The notes below the pieces were generated by a model. The model was not told where the DNA came from. It ran no database searches and saw nothing but the letters and a program-made list of their open reading frames with translations. Positions 1 to 8,258 of a stretch of DNA of 30,077 bases are shown here, piece after piece. Position numbers and translations under genes: made by a program. Origin of the DNA: PVC group bacterium (GTDB lineage Bacteria > Verrucomicrobiota > Kiritimatiellia > UBA8416). Every line of letters begins with the position of its first letter. Position 1 is the first letter of the stretch. The stretch covers positions 1 to 30,077 of the forward strand of contig PWYP01000130.1 of NCBI GenBank assembly GCA_003567805.1, given 5' to 3'.

Positions 1-162
1 CCAACATCGAACATTCAACGTCGAACATCGAATGAAATGCTCCCGTAATTGGACGTTGAATGTTGGACGTTCGATGTTCGATGTTCAAATTCTCCCAAGT
101 TTCAACATGCATCATCTGGGGGCACCCCGAGGCTAGGGCTAGGTTGTGATTTCACCGTTCCC
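1..162. repeat. Intergenic repeat-like segment at window start
   Basis: No gene is visible here; the segment lies downstream of the MBL nuclease gene. Bases 1-87 are built from repeated short words (GAACATCGAA, GTTCGATGTTC, TTGGACGTTGA). They fold back imperfectly: a 13-nt word at 10-22 is the exact reverse complement of 52-64. Bases 103-157 hold a second module (ATGCATCATCTGGGG, then GGTTGTGATTTCACC) that recurs in altered form in the gap at 10839-11300. The word ATTGGACGTTGA (48-59) recurs at 14170-14181. Such dispersed intergenic palindromes may act as transcript 3' ends, or they may simply be selfish repeats. Confidence 0.6.
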
Positions 163-1566
163 TCACAGCGTCACTTCTTCCGAGCGTTTAGCCACATGTG
201 CTGTCACCTTCAAATCCCGCGTAACCAAATCGGCCAGAGCTTGCGCGGCATCCACTTCACCATGAATCATAAAGACTGCAGATGGCGCTTCCTTTTGTCC
301 CTTGAGCCACGCCAACAACTCATTCTGGTCCGCATGCGCACTCATCCCGTTAACCTTGGTGATGCGTGCATAGACAGGCACCATCTGCCCGAACAACCGT
401 ACCTGATTCGCGCCTTCCAGAATCTGCCGACCAAGTGTCCCTTGCGCCTGGTAACCAACAAATAATATTGTGCTCTCTGGACGTTCAAGATTATTGCGCA
501 AATGATGCTTGATACGCCCACCTGTACACATGCCCGAACCGGCAATGATGATCGAGGTCCCTTTGCGCGTATTGAGTGATTTCGATTCCTCAACCGTATT
601 GGTAAGATGCAATCCCTCAAAATCACACGGATGATTGCCCGATGCTATCCGTGCCTGTGTTTCTTCATCAAATAACTCGGGATGCCGGCGAAACACCTCC
701 GTTACCTTCACTGCCATTGGACTATCTACAAAAACGGGCACAGCAGGGATCTTCCCTTCACGCAGCAGGTGTCCAAGTCGGTATAGCAATTCCTGCGTAC
801 GTTCAATGGCAAAACTAGGGATAACAACATTGCCCCCCGCTTTCACCGCCGCCTGAATTACCCGCACCAAAGTATCAGAAATGGAAGATGCCTTCTTGTG
901 CACACGGTTACCATATGTGGATTCCATGCAGACAACATCACCACTCTCAAACGGTTCCGGATCCTGTAAAATCGGCGTATTCGGGCGTCCAATGTCGCCT
1001 GAAAAAACCACACTTCGCGTCTTGCCATGCCGTTCGCCCATAATGCGAACCGAAGCCGCCCCCAATATGTGCCCCGCCTTTGTGAACTCGATTGTCACGC
1101 CTTGACTGATCTTCGTCTTCGATCGAAAATCTATCTTCGAAAACAGCGGTATCACGCGATCGACATCCTGCGCTGTATACAGCGGATCGTATCCGAACTC
1201 GCTGACCTTTCCCTCTTTTTCATGACGGCGTTTCTTGAAGGCCGCATCTTCCGCTTGGATATGCGCAGCATCACGCATCACAATTTCCGCTATATCAGCC
1301 GTAGCGGATGTGGCGAGAATGGGACCAGCAAACCCTTCCCGCACCAATCGGGGCAACAGACCGCAATGATCCAAATGACCATGTGTCAGAACCACCGCGT
1401 CTAAACTGGCAGGTTCAAAGGCAAAGGGTTCCCAGTTACGTCCCTGAAGATCCCGCTCTTGGAAAAAACCACAGTCCACAAGAATTCTGGCGCCATTGAT
1501 ATCAACCAAATGACTCGATCCCGTGACATTTTCGGCCCCACCAAGAAACTGCAGCTTTATATCCAT
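163..1566 (-). CDS. MBL-fold beta-CASP RNA nuclease (CPSF/YSH1-like)
   Basis: Predicted zinc-dependent ribonuclease of the metallo-beta-lactamase beta-CASP family, cytoplasmic, probably acting in RNA processing or decay. The N-terminal part carries the HxHxDH metal motif (THGHLDHCG, about residues 62-67). A second motif (MESTYGNR) lies near residue 215, the SGMCTGGR motif near 350 and the late metal-binding SAHAD motif near 413. The length of about 467 aa is normal for bacterial members. I prefer the ATG at 1566, preceded by AGGTGG. A GTG at 1575 directly abuts the secretin stop codon (TAG then GTG), so translation is probably coupled to the upstream secretin. Substrate and symbol cannot be assigned from sequence. 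Confidence 0.88.
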   Translation of the reverse strand: MDIKLQFLGGAENVTGSSHLVDINGARILVDCGFFQERDLQGRNWEPFAFEPASLDAVVLTHGHLDHCGLLPRLVREGFAGPILATSATADIAEIVMRDAAHIQAEDAAFKKRRHEKEGKVSEFGYDPLYTAQDVDRVIPLFSKIDFRSKTKISQGVTIEFTKAGHILGAASVRIMGERHGKTRSVVFSGDIGRPNTPILQDPEPFESGDVVCMESTYGNRVHKKASSISDTLVRVIQAAVKAGGNVVIPSFAIERTQELLYRLGHLLREGKIPAVPVFVDSPMAVKVTEVFRRHPELFDEETQARIASGNHPCDFEGLHLTNTVEESKSLNTRKGTSIIIAGSGMCTGGRIKHHLRNNLERPESTILFVGYQAQGTLGRQILEGANQVRLFGQMVPVYARITKVNGMSAHADQNELLAWLKGQKEAPSAVFMIHGEVDAAQALADLVTRDLKVTAHVAKRSEEVTL

Positions 1567-1575
1567 AACGTCCAC

Positions 1576-3279
1576 CTACCGTAAACCGCGTATGGGCCTT
1601 TCGCTTTCTGGTGAAGCGACACGGCGCATCGGTTTGGGAGCCTTCTTGGCATCGCGCATCCGCAAATATGGACGCTCACCGGAAACAATCCTCGGTGTAA
1701 GAAAAACAATCAACTCTCGATTGCTGGACTCCGCATTCTTTTGCTTGAAAAGCAATCCAACTAAAGGAATGCGCCCTAACAACGGAACTCGGGCCTCATC
1801 ATCACGCTGCTCATTCTCAATCATACCAGCAATGATCAGTGTCTCTCCATTCTTGATCGATACAGCCGTGTCAGCATACGATTTGCGCACAATGGGAACA
1901 CCATCCGTCGTAGATACAGCTCCTCGGTAACGAGAGATAACAGAGCTAATTTCAGGACGAATCGTCATGGAGATCATATCTTGATCATTAATCCGCGGTG
2001 TCACATCGAGAGATACCCCGACTTCTACAAATTGAAATGTCTCTCCGACAACATTCGTAGTCCCAGACTCCAACTGTGCCTCGGAGTAAGGCTCCCGCGT
2101 CACAACACGAATTTCTGCTTTTTCTCCATCTAACACGGCAATATGAGGATTCGATAAAATCTTGGTTTCACCAACGCCTTCCAGCGCCTGCACAACCATA
2201 TCTAAAGACTGTCCGCCCACAATGGTATTATAACTGATACCAGCTCCTCCCGTCGCAAACGCCTGCGTACGCCCCTCTTGCCCGACATCTGCCCCAGCAC
2301 TCGATGCAATCAGTTGCGGAGTAACGGCCGTTTCCAGAGAAAAACGTGGGTTTATCCCCTGAAACAAATAGTTCCAATTCACCCCCAAACGAAACTCATC
2401 CCGTAAAGCAACCTGCACAATTTTTGCTTCAATGAACACCTGACGTCCCCGACGATCAAACGCGGTAACAAGCTGCTCGATTTCACGCATTTTATGCGGC
2501 AAATCCGTCACCATCAACGTACGCGTACGCCTGTCAATGCGCATTCGCCCGACATCCGGCGTAAGAAGCGGAGATATACTATTCTCCATCTCTGCAACCT
2601 CGGCATGCTGCAACACAAACATCTTCGTCTCGGTAGGAAGCTGACGCTGAATCGTAGGGATATCAACGGCCAACACGGCATTTCTCATCTCCCGTATTTT
2701 AGCAGGAGTATCAATTAAAACTACGAGTCCGGTGACTGGATCAATAACAACGACCCCAATAGGGCTCTTTATCGCCTCAAGCAACCTCTCAACGCTTTCG
2801 GGATTCGCATATTTTAGATTCAGCATGTAGGAAGCTCTGCGATCGTGAAAACTCGTACCATATTGCCGCTGATACTCCTCATCAGACATAATCGTGATGA
2901 CATCGCCACGAACCGTATAGGCCAGATTATTGACGGACAAGACAACCTCAAGGGCCTCACCTACCGAAACATCATCAAACCGAAGCCTCGTCGTTAGCCC
3001 TGCAACACCACGCCCAATCACAATATTCTGAATCCCCCCCCGATGCGCCAGAAATTCAATCAACTGCACAACATCCCAAGACTCCACAGCACGCAGATTC
3101 ACGCGGGTATCCAAGCCAGGAATGCCATAATCCGATAGTGGGCGCGGTCCCGGACTGCTAATCGCACGCGAAGACGCAACCGACACCTCTGCATCACGCC
3201 CCAAAGCCCACGTAGTTGCCACCCCAAAGACAAAAACAAGTGTGTAAAATAACGTACGATATATCGGTTTTCTCAACAT
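1576..3279 (-). CDS. Secretin (type II secretion GspD / type IV pilus PilQ-like)
   Basis: Outer-membrane secretin subunit forming the exit channel of a type II secretion or pilus-like machine. The ATG at 3279 (protein MLRKPIY...) is preceded by AAAGGT at good spacing and opens an export signal (basic start, hydrophobic stretch to about residue 26). Next come an STN-like N0 domain (about 60-140) and N1-type modules (about 145-280). The C-terminal secretin domain has the family signature VPLLGRIPLVGLLF near residue 510, followed by ELIVFLTPRIV. The length of 567 aa is somewhat short for GspD and closer to PilQ-type or compact secretins. It lies directly downstream of a GspC/PilP-like gene, as expected for a functional pair. 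No ATPase, pilin or platform gene is in the window. Confidence 0.88.
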   Translation of the reverse strand: MLRKPIYRTLFYTLVFVFGVATTWALGRDAEVSVASSRAISSPGPRPLSDYGIPGLDTRVNLRAVESWDVVQLIEFLAHRGGIQNIVIGRGVAGLTTRLRFDDVSVGEALEVVLSVNNLAYTVRGDVITIMSDEEYQRQYGTSFHDRRASYMLNLKYANPESVERLLEAIKSPIGVVVIDPVTGLVVLIDTPAKIREMRNAVLAVDIPTIQRQLPTETKMFVLQHAEVAEMENSISPLLTPDVGRMRIDRRTRTLMVTDLPHKMREIEQLVTAFDRRGRQVFIEAKIVQVALRDEFRLGVNWNYLFQGINPRFSLETAVTPQLIASSAGADVGQEGRTQAFATGGAGISYNTIVGGQSLDMVVQALEGVGETKILSNPHIAVLDGEKAEIRVVTREPYSEAQLESGTTNVVGETFQFVEVGVSLDVTPRINDQDMISMTIRPEISSVISRYRGAVSTTDGVPIVRKSYADTAVSIKNGETLIIAGMIENEQRDDEARVPLLGRIPLVGLLFKQKNAESSNRELIVFLTPRIVSGERPYLRMRDAKKAPKPMRRVASPESERPIRGLR

Positions 3280-3336
3280 GCTATTACCTTTGTAACGCTT
3301 GCTTCCCTGACAAAACACCCACCAGAAGAGGCAACA

Positions 3337-3969
3337 TTAATCCAAAACAAAAACTTCATCACCACGGCGAAATTCAACGCGATCTTGCTCAACCCGTGTA
3401 ACTTCTACATTTTGATCAGCGATCCGCACCATCGCACCCGCATGCAAAAACTGCAAACTCTGCGCACGGCCATCACGCACAATAGCCTCTAGAATAACGC
3501 CCTCAGCTGCATCCGACACCTCGGATGTCCCCATCAAATTCCAATGATCGCGTAATTCTGCCCGCCATCCGCGCACCGGAACGAGCTCTTCGTCATCAAT
3601 CACTTCAGCTACTGGCGGTGGTCCAAAAATACGCCGTGTTTCAAAAAGATCCACCGTACCACGTAAGGACATTATGTCCGATGAATCATGCGTCGCTACA
3701 GCATCAAACGGTTCCTGGACGACCGCAGGCATGCTCTCAGGTTGATTACTGTAAGTTTCAAAAACACTAAGCAAAACGATAAAAATCGCCCCCAGAGCCA
3801 AGAGCCGCTGTGTCCAAAAAAAGCCGTTCCGAGCAACAGCATCCCCAGTGTCCTGATATAAGGAGAACACGTGCGCAGACTCATGCTCTGAGACAGCACT
3901 CTCCTTCTCTATTTCCGGCTTTGCACTTTTAAGTGCCTTTTCTGCAACTGATGGCTCTATTTCTGGCAT
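3337..3969 (-). CDS. GspC/PilP-like inner-membrane secretin partner
   Basis: Single-pass inner-membrane protein of 210 aa, presumed to couple the inner-membrane platform to the secretin. Residues 1-50 are charged and cytoplasmic, residues about 56-72 form one membrane helix, and the rest is periplasmic. The last 60 residues (around GAMVRIADQNVEV to the end) resemble the small beta domain of GspC/PilP proteins that contacts the secretin N0 domain. The secretin follows 57 bp later on the same strand. Assignment rests on topology, the C-terminal pattern and context; the primary sequence is divergent, so GspC versus PilP cannot be decided. The start ATG has an AAGGT about 12 nt upstream. Confidence 0.65.
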   Translation of the reverse strand: MPEIEPSVAEKALKSAKPEIEKESAVSEHESAHVFSLYQDTGDAVARNGFFWTQRLLALGAIFIVLLSVFETYSNQPESMPAVVQEPFDAVATHDSSDIMSLRGTVDLFETRRIFGPPPVAEVIDDEELVPVRGWRAELRDHWNLMGTSEVSDAAEGVILEAIVRDGRAQSLQFLHAGAMVRIADQNVEVTRVEQDRVEFRRGDEVFVLD

Positions 3970-3991
3970 AATACGAATGGTACCTTATATC

Positions 3992-4024
3992 TTGGGTCAA
4001 AAACCCAATTCTTATACGTAAGAA
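3992..4024 (-). promoter_or_regulatory. Two adjacent hairpins in the GspC-like leader
   Basis: Just upstream of the GspC-like gene two perfect short inverted repeats sit side by side. TTGGGT (3992-3997) pairs with ACCCAA (4003-4008) across a 5-nt loop, and TTCTTA (4009-4014) pairs with TAAGAA (4019-4024) across 4 nt. TATAAG-like words flank the first hairpin. They could be leader structures, a regulator site or the 3' end of the preceding transcript; no T-run supports a strong terminator. The remaining 3970-4150 gap is AT-rich with no gene. Confidence 0.35.
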
Positions 4025-4150
4025 ATATTTCGAAAAGGTTAATGGAAACCCCTAGGTTCCGTCAATCCAAGATTTACAATTTATTAACAATTTTATGACG
4101 GCAGATAAGCACCTTTTTTCAACAGAACCGTACGCACAAAAGAGCGACCA

Positions 4151-6481
4151 TCAAAAAGACGGGCTAAACGATTTTTTCCATGCCACATGTGCCACAACTG
4201 CACTAAAGACGTACGCTCCAGCAGCCAACATCACAACGGCAGGATACCCAAAATAAAACGCTAATAAAGCGGCCGATGGAGCCGCTAATACCGCCACACC
4301 ACCATCAATTCCACACGCCCAAGGAATCTGCTGTTCGGCCCGATCAGCAAGAAATCGTATCCCGCAAGGAAACGGCATGCCTAAAAGTACGGCAGAAAAA
4401 AGTAAAACAGGGCAAAATACCAACATGCGAACAACCATCGTGTACGGCAGAACCAAACGAATAAGAAGAGGCAAGCTAAACCCAATGCCCATCAGACATA
4501 GACTGCAACAAAACGTCAACATACGGACATCACATATACGGCTTGGCATTTTGCCAGACAAGAAACTGCCCAAGGACATACCGATTAACAATGTGGTGAT
4601 GACAAAAGCCGCACCAGTTACCGGATCCCCCCAGAGCGGAATCAATAGTTGGATCAACGCTACCTCATAAAGCATAAACCCAGCACCTAACCCACTAAAA
4701 TACCCAATGGTTCCACTTCCTGCTGCTGACTGCTTCCGTAAAGGCCACAAAGGAAGAAATACAATCACCACAACAGCAACCGCTAACTGGATCAGTAAAA
4801 CGTACAAAACTGTCAATCCTCGCTCACTCACGCTCAGCCATTCCAGATCTTCGCCCCAATCCCCCGGACGAATAAACTGGTTAAAGAATGGCCTCGCATC
4901 CGTAGGGGCTGATACATCAAAACGATAGGTTTGTAAAACGGCATCGGCATCCGGTCCCAGCAGCGCCCGAAACCACAATGCCGGAGACTCGTCCGCTGCT
5001 CCATGCCGTAACACATCCTCTTCAAAGTGCGGATGAATAAGATCAAACCCATGCGCTTTCGCAAAACCACGAGCATTTTGATGTAATTCCTCTGATATCG
5101 ACTCCATGGAAACCATGAAAAATACCGATCCCCAGCCACGTAAAATGATGAGATGGTCTTGTATTGCATGAATACCCTGTTCGGCTGCGCCTTCACGGAT
5201 AAGTGCCAAAACGCGAAGGCTATGCCGTAGCGGATCATCTAGCCAAACAGGAAATGCCAACCACCCGGCCTCGGCAAGCAAGTCAAGCGCCTGCGAGACG
5301 CCCTCAACAGTGAACAGCATATCACCGCCCAATGTCTGCAATCCCGTTGGTCCTCCAAAAAGACCACGTGGGGGGAACACGATGAGATCGTATGTACCCG
5401 CCCTTCTACTTGCCAGAAAACTCCGCGGATCTGCTTTTACAAGCTCTACATTTTCCGGTACTTGCGGACGCATGTCCTGAACAAGCAATGGATGCGGCAT
5501 CACCACTTGAATCGAAGCTCTCTCATCCTGAGACGCCAATACCACAGGCGCATTCCCCTCTGGCGCAAGAAACAAAATGGACGCGTATTGCTGCAATGCA
5601 TATGGCAATCCATGTGGCGTATGCGCAAGAATATCACGCGCGGGCGCATAAAGATCCAGTATCACAGCGGCACGATCTCCATTCACGAAATAATGTGGTG
5701 GTGCTGGTATCGCACCCCGATACTGCAAGCTTAGATCAGGTGCATAGCGTAATGCAGGAGCTACCACCGTATCGAGGCGCCCGTGATAATGCGGATGCGA
5801 ACCTAGTTCCTCACGATCCGGCAACTGCAAAGCATAAGATACGTCACGATATTGCGAAGGCCTCCAGGATGAAGCTGTAAAGATCGCCATCACAACCAAC
5901 AGGATACAAATCCCATGCCACCATACAGGCCTCCTAGAAAATACCCCCCCCGCAAGCACGCCCAATATACCTAATAAAGGCAATAGCGTCTCAGGGAAAA
6001 GATACGTAAACACAGGGATGATCAGAGAAGCACCAAGCGCAGACCCTATCAAATTAGCAGCATATACCCCACCAATGTGTTCCGATCTCGTTCGAAACAC
6101 GATGGACAATGCTAACGCACCTGCACAAAAGGGCACACAAAGGAATGCGCCCAATGCCCCCAAACGCACCCATGGTGCGACGCCAGTAAACAGCAGATCA
6201 ACTTCCAAGGTTTGCAAAATAACTTCTGCGGTGCGCGGTAACCAAGCAACACTTACCCCAGCAAAAGATGCCAATGGCGCATACCACAATTCCAGTGTGC
6301 GTGGATGCATCTTCCGGAAAAGGGTAAGTAGAGAGCCCCCAGCTCCAAATCCAAGTAAAGCAACCGACAAAACCACATAGGCCAGGTGATGCCCCTGCAC
6401 AAAAGTTAATGCCTGGATTAAAGCCAGTTGCACGCCCAAAAGCATGGCGGAGAGCAGGCCAATGGAGAGCAAATGCTTCAC
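4151..6481 (-). CDS. Spermidine-synthase-like membrane protein (SpeE-like core between membrane blocks)
   Basis: Large integral membrane protein (776 aa). An N-terminal block of about six to seven helices (residues 5-205) is followed by a soluble SpeE-like Rossmann region (about 215-540), then a second block of about six helices (555-770). This is the architecture of the fused MFS/spermidine-synthase family. In the core, DPRSFL (351-356) and DLIVFPPRG (365-373) match methyltransferase-like strands. However, the glycine-rich nucleotide loop is replaced by APEGNAPVV (306-314), and the acidic residue expected at the end of the next strand is not visible. Catalysis is therefore doubtful and a transporter or sensor role is possible. 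The GTG start lies 6 bp after the pcm stop codon, so it is probably co-translated with pcm. Confidence 0.75.
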   Translation of the reverse strand: MKHLLSIGLLSAMLLGVQLALIQALTFVQGHHLAYVVLSVALLGFGAGGSLLTLFRKMHPRTLELWYAPLASFAGVSVAWLPRTAEVILQTLEVDLLFTGVAPWVRLGALGAFLCVPFCAGALALSIVFRTRSEHIGGVYAANLIGSALGASLIIPVFTYLFPETLLPLLGILGVLAGGVFSRRPVWWHGICILLVVMAIFTASSWRPSQYRDVSYALQLPDREELGSHPHYHGRLDTVVAPALRYAPDLSLQYRGAIPAPPHYFVNGDRAAVILDLYAPARDILAHTPHGLPYALQQYASILFLAPEGNAPVVLASQDERASIQVVMPHPLLVQDMRPQVPENVELVKADPRSFLASRRAGTYDLIVFPPRGLFGGPTGLQTLGGDMLFTVEGVSQALDLLAEAGWLAFPVWLDDPLRHSLRVLALIREGAAEQGIHAIQDHLIILRGWGSVFFMVSMESISEELHQNARGFAKAHGFDLIHPHFEEDVLRHGAADESPALWFRALLGPDADAVLQTYRFDVSAPTDARPFFNQFIRPGDWGEDLEWLSVSERGLTVLYVLLIQLAVAVVVIVFLPLWPLRKQSAAGSGTIGYFSGLGAGFMLYEVALIQLLIPLWGDPVTGAAFVITTLLIGMSLGSFLSGKMPSRICDVRMLTFCCSLCLMGIGFSLPLLIRLVLPYTMVVRMLVFCPVLLFSAVLLGMPFPCGIRFLADRAEQQIPWACGIDGGVAVLAAPSAALLAFYFGYPAVVMLAAGAYVFSAVVAHVAWKKSFSPSF

Positions 6482-6487
6482 GACGAC

Positions 6488-7198
6488 TTACCACCCTGAA
6501 TCTGGATCTGATCGCGTAAAGGGCACAAACCGAACCGGCAAGACATTACGCGTCTTGAACGCACCATCCTGCTTTTCCACGAGCACCAATTGCTGCGTAC
6601 GAAAACGAGAGCCAACCGGGATAATCATTCGCCCCCCTTCACGCAACTGTTCCAAAAGGGGCGGCGGAATGTGCGGAGCCGCAGCCGTGACAACGATAGC
6701 ATCAAAGGGGGCGTGTTCTTCCCAGCCATAATACCCATCGGCATGACGAACCGTAACATTTGTATAACCGGCAAGTTTCAACCGCTCCTGCGCCCAATCC
6801 GCAAGGGGCGGCACAATTTCAACGGTGTACACATGATCGACCAATTCAGCCAGAACTGCAGCCTGATACCCCGACCCAGCCCCAATCTCCAATACCCGAA
6901 AATCCGGCTTCGGCTGCACAATCTCAGTCATAAGCGCAACGATGTAAGGTTGGGATATCGTTTGACCATGCCCAATGGGAACCGGACGATCTTCATAGGC
7001 ATGCCGAACTTGATCCTCTGGGATAAACAAATGCCGTTGTACCCGACGCATGGCATCCAACACCCTCGGGGCCGTTACCCCTCGAGCAGCAATGGTCTCT
7101 TCAACCAAACGCATACGCGCCTCTTCCTGTGAATCCGCTTCTGCAACGGACACCCAAACACATAAAAACCCGACTACGAAAACAATAAGTCTTTTCAT
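6488..7198 (-). CDS. pcm: Protein-L-isoaspartate O-methyltransferase, exported form
   Basis: AdoMet-dependent enzyme that methylates L-isoaspartyl residues in aged proteins to start their repair. The family pattern GHGQTISQPYIVALM (77-91) is intact, followed by AdoMet motif I VLEIGAGSGYQAA (102-114) and the post-I region VYTVEI. The first 22 residues (MKRLIVFVVGFLCVWVSVAEA) are a convincing Sec signal peptide with an A-E-A/D-type cleavage region, so the mature enzyme should be periplasmic. Most Pcm proteins are cytoplasmic. Total length is 236 aa, of which about 214 is the usual catalytic unit. The SpeE-like membrane protein follows 6 bp downstream. Since AdoMet is cytoplasmic, an exported Pcm raises the question of cosubstrate supply. 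Confidence 0.9.
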   Translation of the reverse strand: MKRLIVFVVGFLCVWVSVAEADSQEEARMRLVEETIAARGVTAPRVLDAMRRVQRHLFIPEDQVRHAYEDRPVPIGHGQTISQPYIVALMTEIVQPKPDFRVLEIGAGSGYQAAVLAELVDHVYTVEIVPPLADWAQERLKLAGYTNVTVRHADGYYGWEEHAPFDAIVVTAAAPHIPPPLLEQLREGGRMIIPVGSRFRTQQLVLVEKQDGAFKTRNVLPVRFVPFTRSDPDSGW

Positions 7199-7269
7199 GC
7201 TAAAAGCCTAAAACAGATCGCACATATTGCAAGACTGAACACAAATATTGCCGGATACAGCGTACAATT

Positions 7270-8199
7270 TCACGAAAACCAAGCGAGAACGAATCCCAAG
7301 CATAATAAAAACGTAAATCCGGTATGGAAACGAGCAACGCGAGCATCAAGCGCGGCAAGTTCCTCGGGGTGTTGTGACCAATCCACGCGAATAAGCTGAA
7401 CCAACGCAGGCAACAGCAACAAAACAATCAAGGTTCCCACAGGAGCATGCACGCCGCCATCCAGCAATCGATCGAATAATACTGCCATTGCAACCAACAA
7501 AGTAGGCAACGTCATCAACCCTTGCCAATATCGCCTGCAACCTTGCGGGCCTAACCGCACCGCTAGCGTCCGGCAACCTTTTTCTGCATCATGGCGGCAA
7601 TCTCGCCAGTTGTTCGCATGTAAAATGGCAACCGCAAGCAATCCGGATGGTATACTCCACCATAAAGCCAAAAGCGAAAAATGCTCTGCTTGGGTCCACC
7701 AACTCGCCATAACCGGCAAAATGCCGAATGCGAATAGGATGGTAGGATCCCCCAAACCCACATACTTCAAGCACCAACCTGAGCGTGTATACCCTAGCGC
7801 GAGTCCAAGCCCAACCAGCACAAGCAAAAGCAGCCCCACCCCAGACAACCAAATAAGCCCCAGAGAAAGTACGCCCCCTACGATCAATAGCGCAATCGCA
7901 ACCCGCCGCACTTGTGCCGCCGACAACCATCCGCGCACCACGGCACCACTGACAGGATATACCTGTTGATCCACACCACGCTGATAATCGACGCAATCGT
8001 TCAACAAATTCGCAGCAGCATGCACAGAAACAACCGCCAAAACCAGAACGCCAAAGCGCAACCAATGAATATCAAACCCCGCATAACCGGCCAACACCGT
8101 GCCCAAAACAACAGGAAACACCGAAACGGTAAACGAAAAGGGACGCAAGGCCGTAAGCCAAATTCGTAAGGTACTTGGATGTTGATCGATATTTGCCAT
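7270..8199 (-). CDS. menA: 1,4-dihydroxy-2-naphthoate polyprenyltransferase (MenA)
   Basis: UbiA-family membrane prenyltransferase that joins a polyprenyl tail to DHNA to make demethylmenaquinone. The first aspartate-rich motif NDCVDYQRGVD is at residues 67-77 and the second (NNWRDCRHDAEKG) at about 196-208. About eight hydrophobic helices fill the 309 residues. The ATG at 8199 (MANIDQHPS...) is preferred over an in-frame TTG five codons upstream; no strong ribosome site is visible for either. It lies back to back with an NDH-2-like gene across about 59 bp, and a polyprenyl diphosphate synthase, which would supply its prenyl donor, is 1.8 kb away. Assignment is strong at family level; MenA over UbiA follows from the motif context and overall sequence. 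Confidence 0.88.
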   Translation of the reverse strand: MANIDQHPSTLRIWLTALRPFSFTVSVFPVVLGTVLAGYAGFDIHWLRFGVLVLAVVSVHAAANLLNDCVDYQRGVDQQVYPVSGAVVRGWLSAAQVRRVAIALLIVGGVLSLGLIWLSGVGLLLLVLVGLGLALGYTRSGWCLKYVGLGDPTILFAFGILPVMASWWTQAEHFSLLALWWSIPSGLLAVAILHANNWRDCRHDAEKGCRTLAVRLGPQGCRRYWQGLMTLPTLLVAMAVLFDRLLDGGVHAPVGTLIVLLLLPALVQLIRVDWSQHPEELAALDARVARFHTGFTFLLCLGFVLAWFS

Positions 8200-8258
8200 A
8201 ATGAATCTCGTCAAGAATGTAGTCGCTTTACGTCGTCAAAATACAGTATTTGTGCAAT

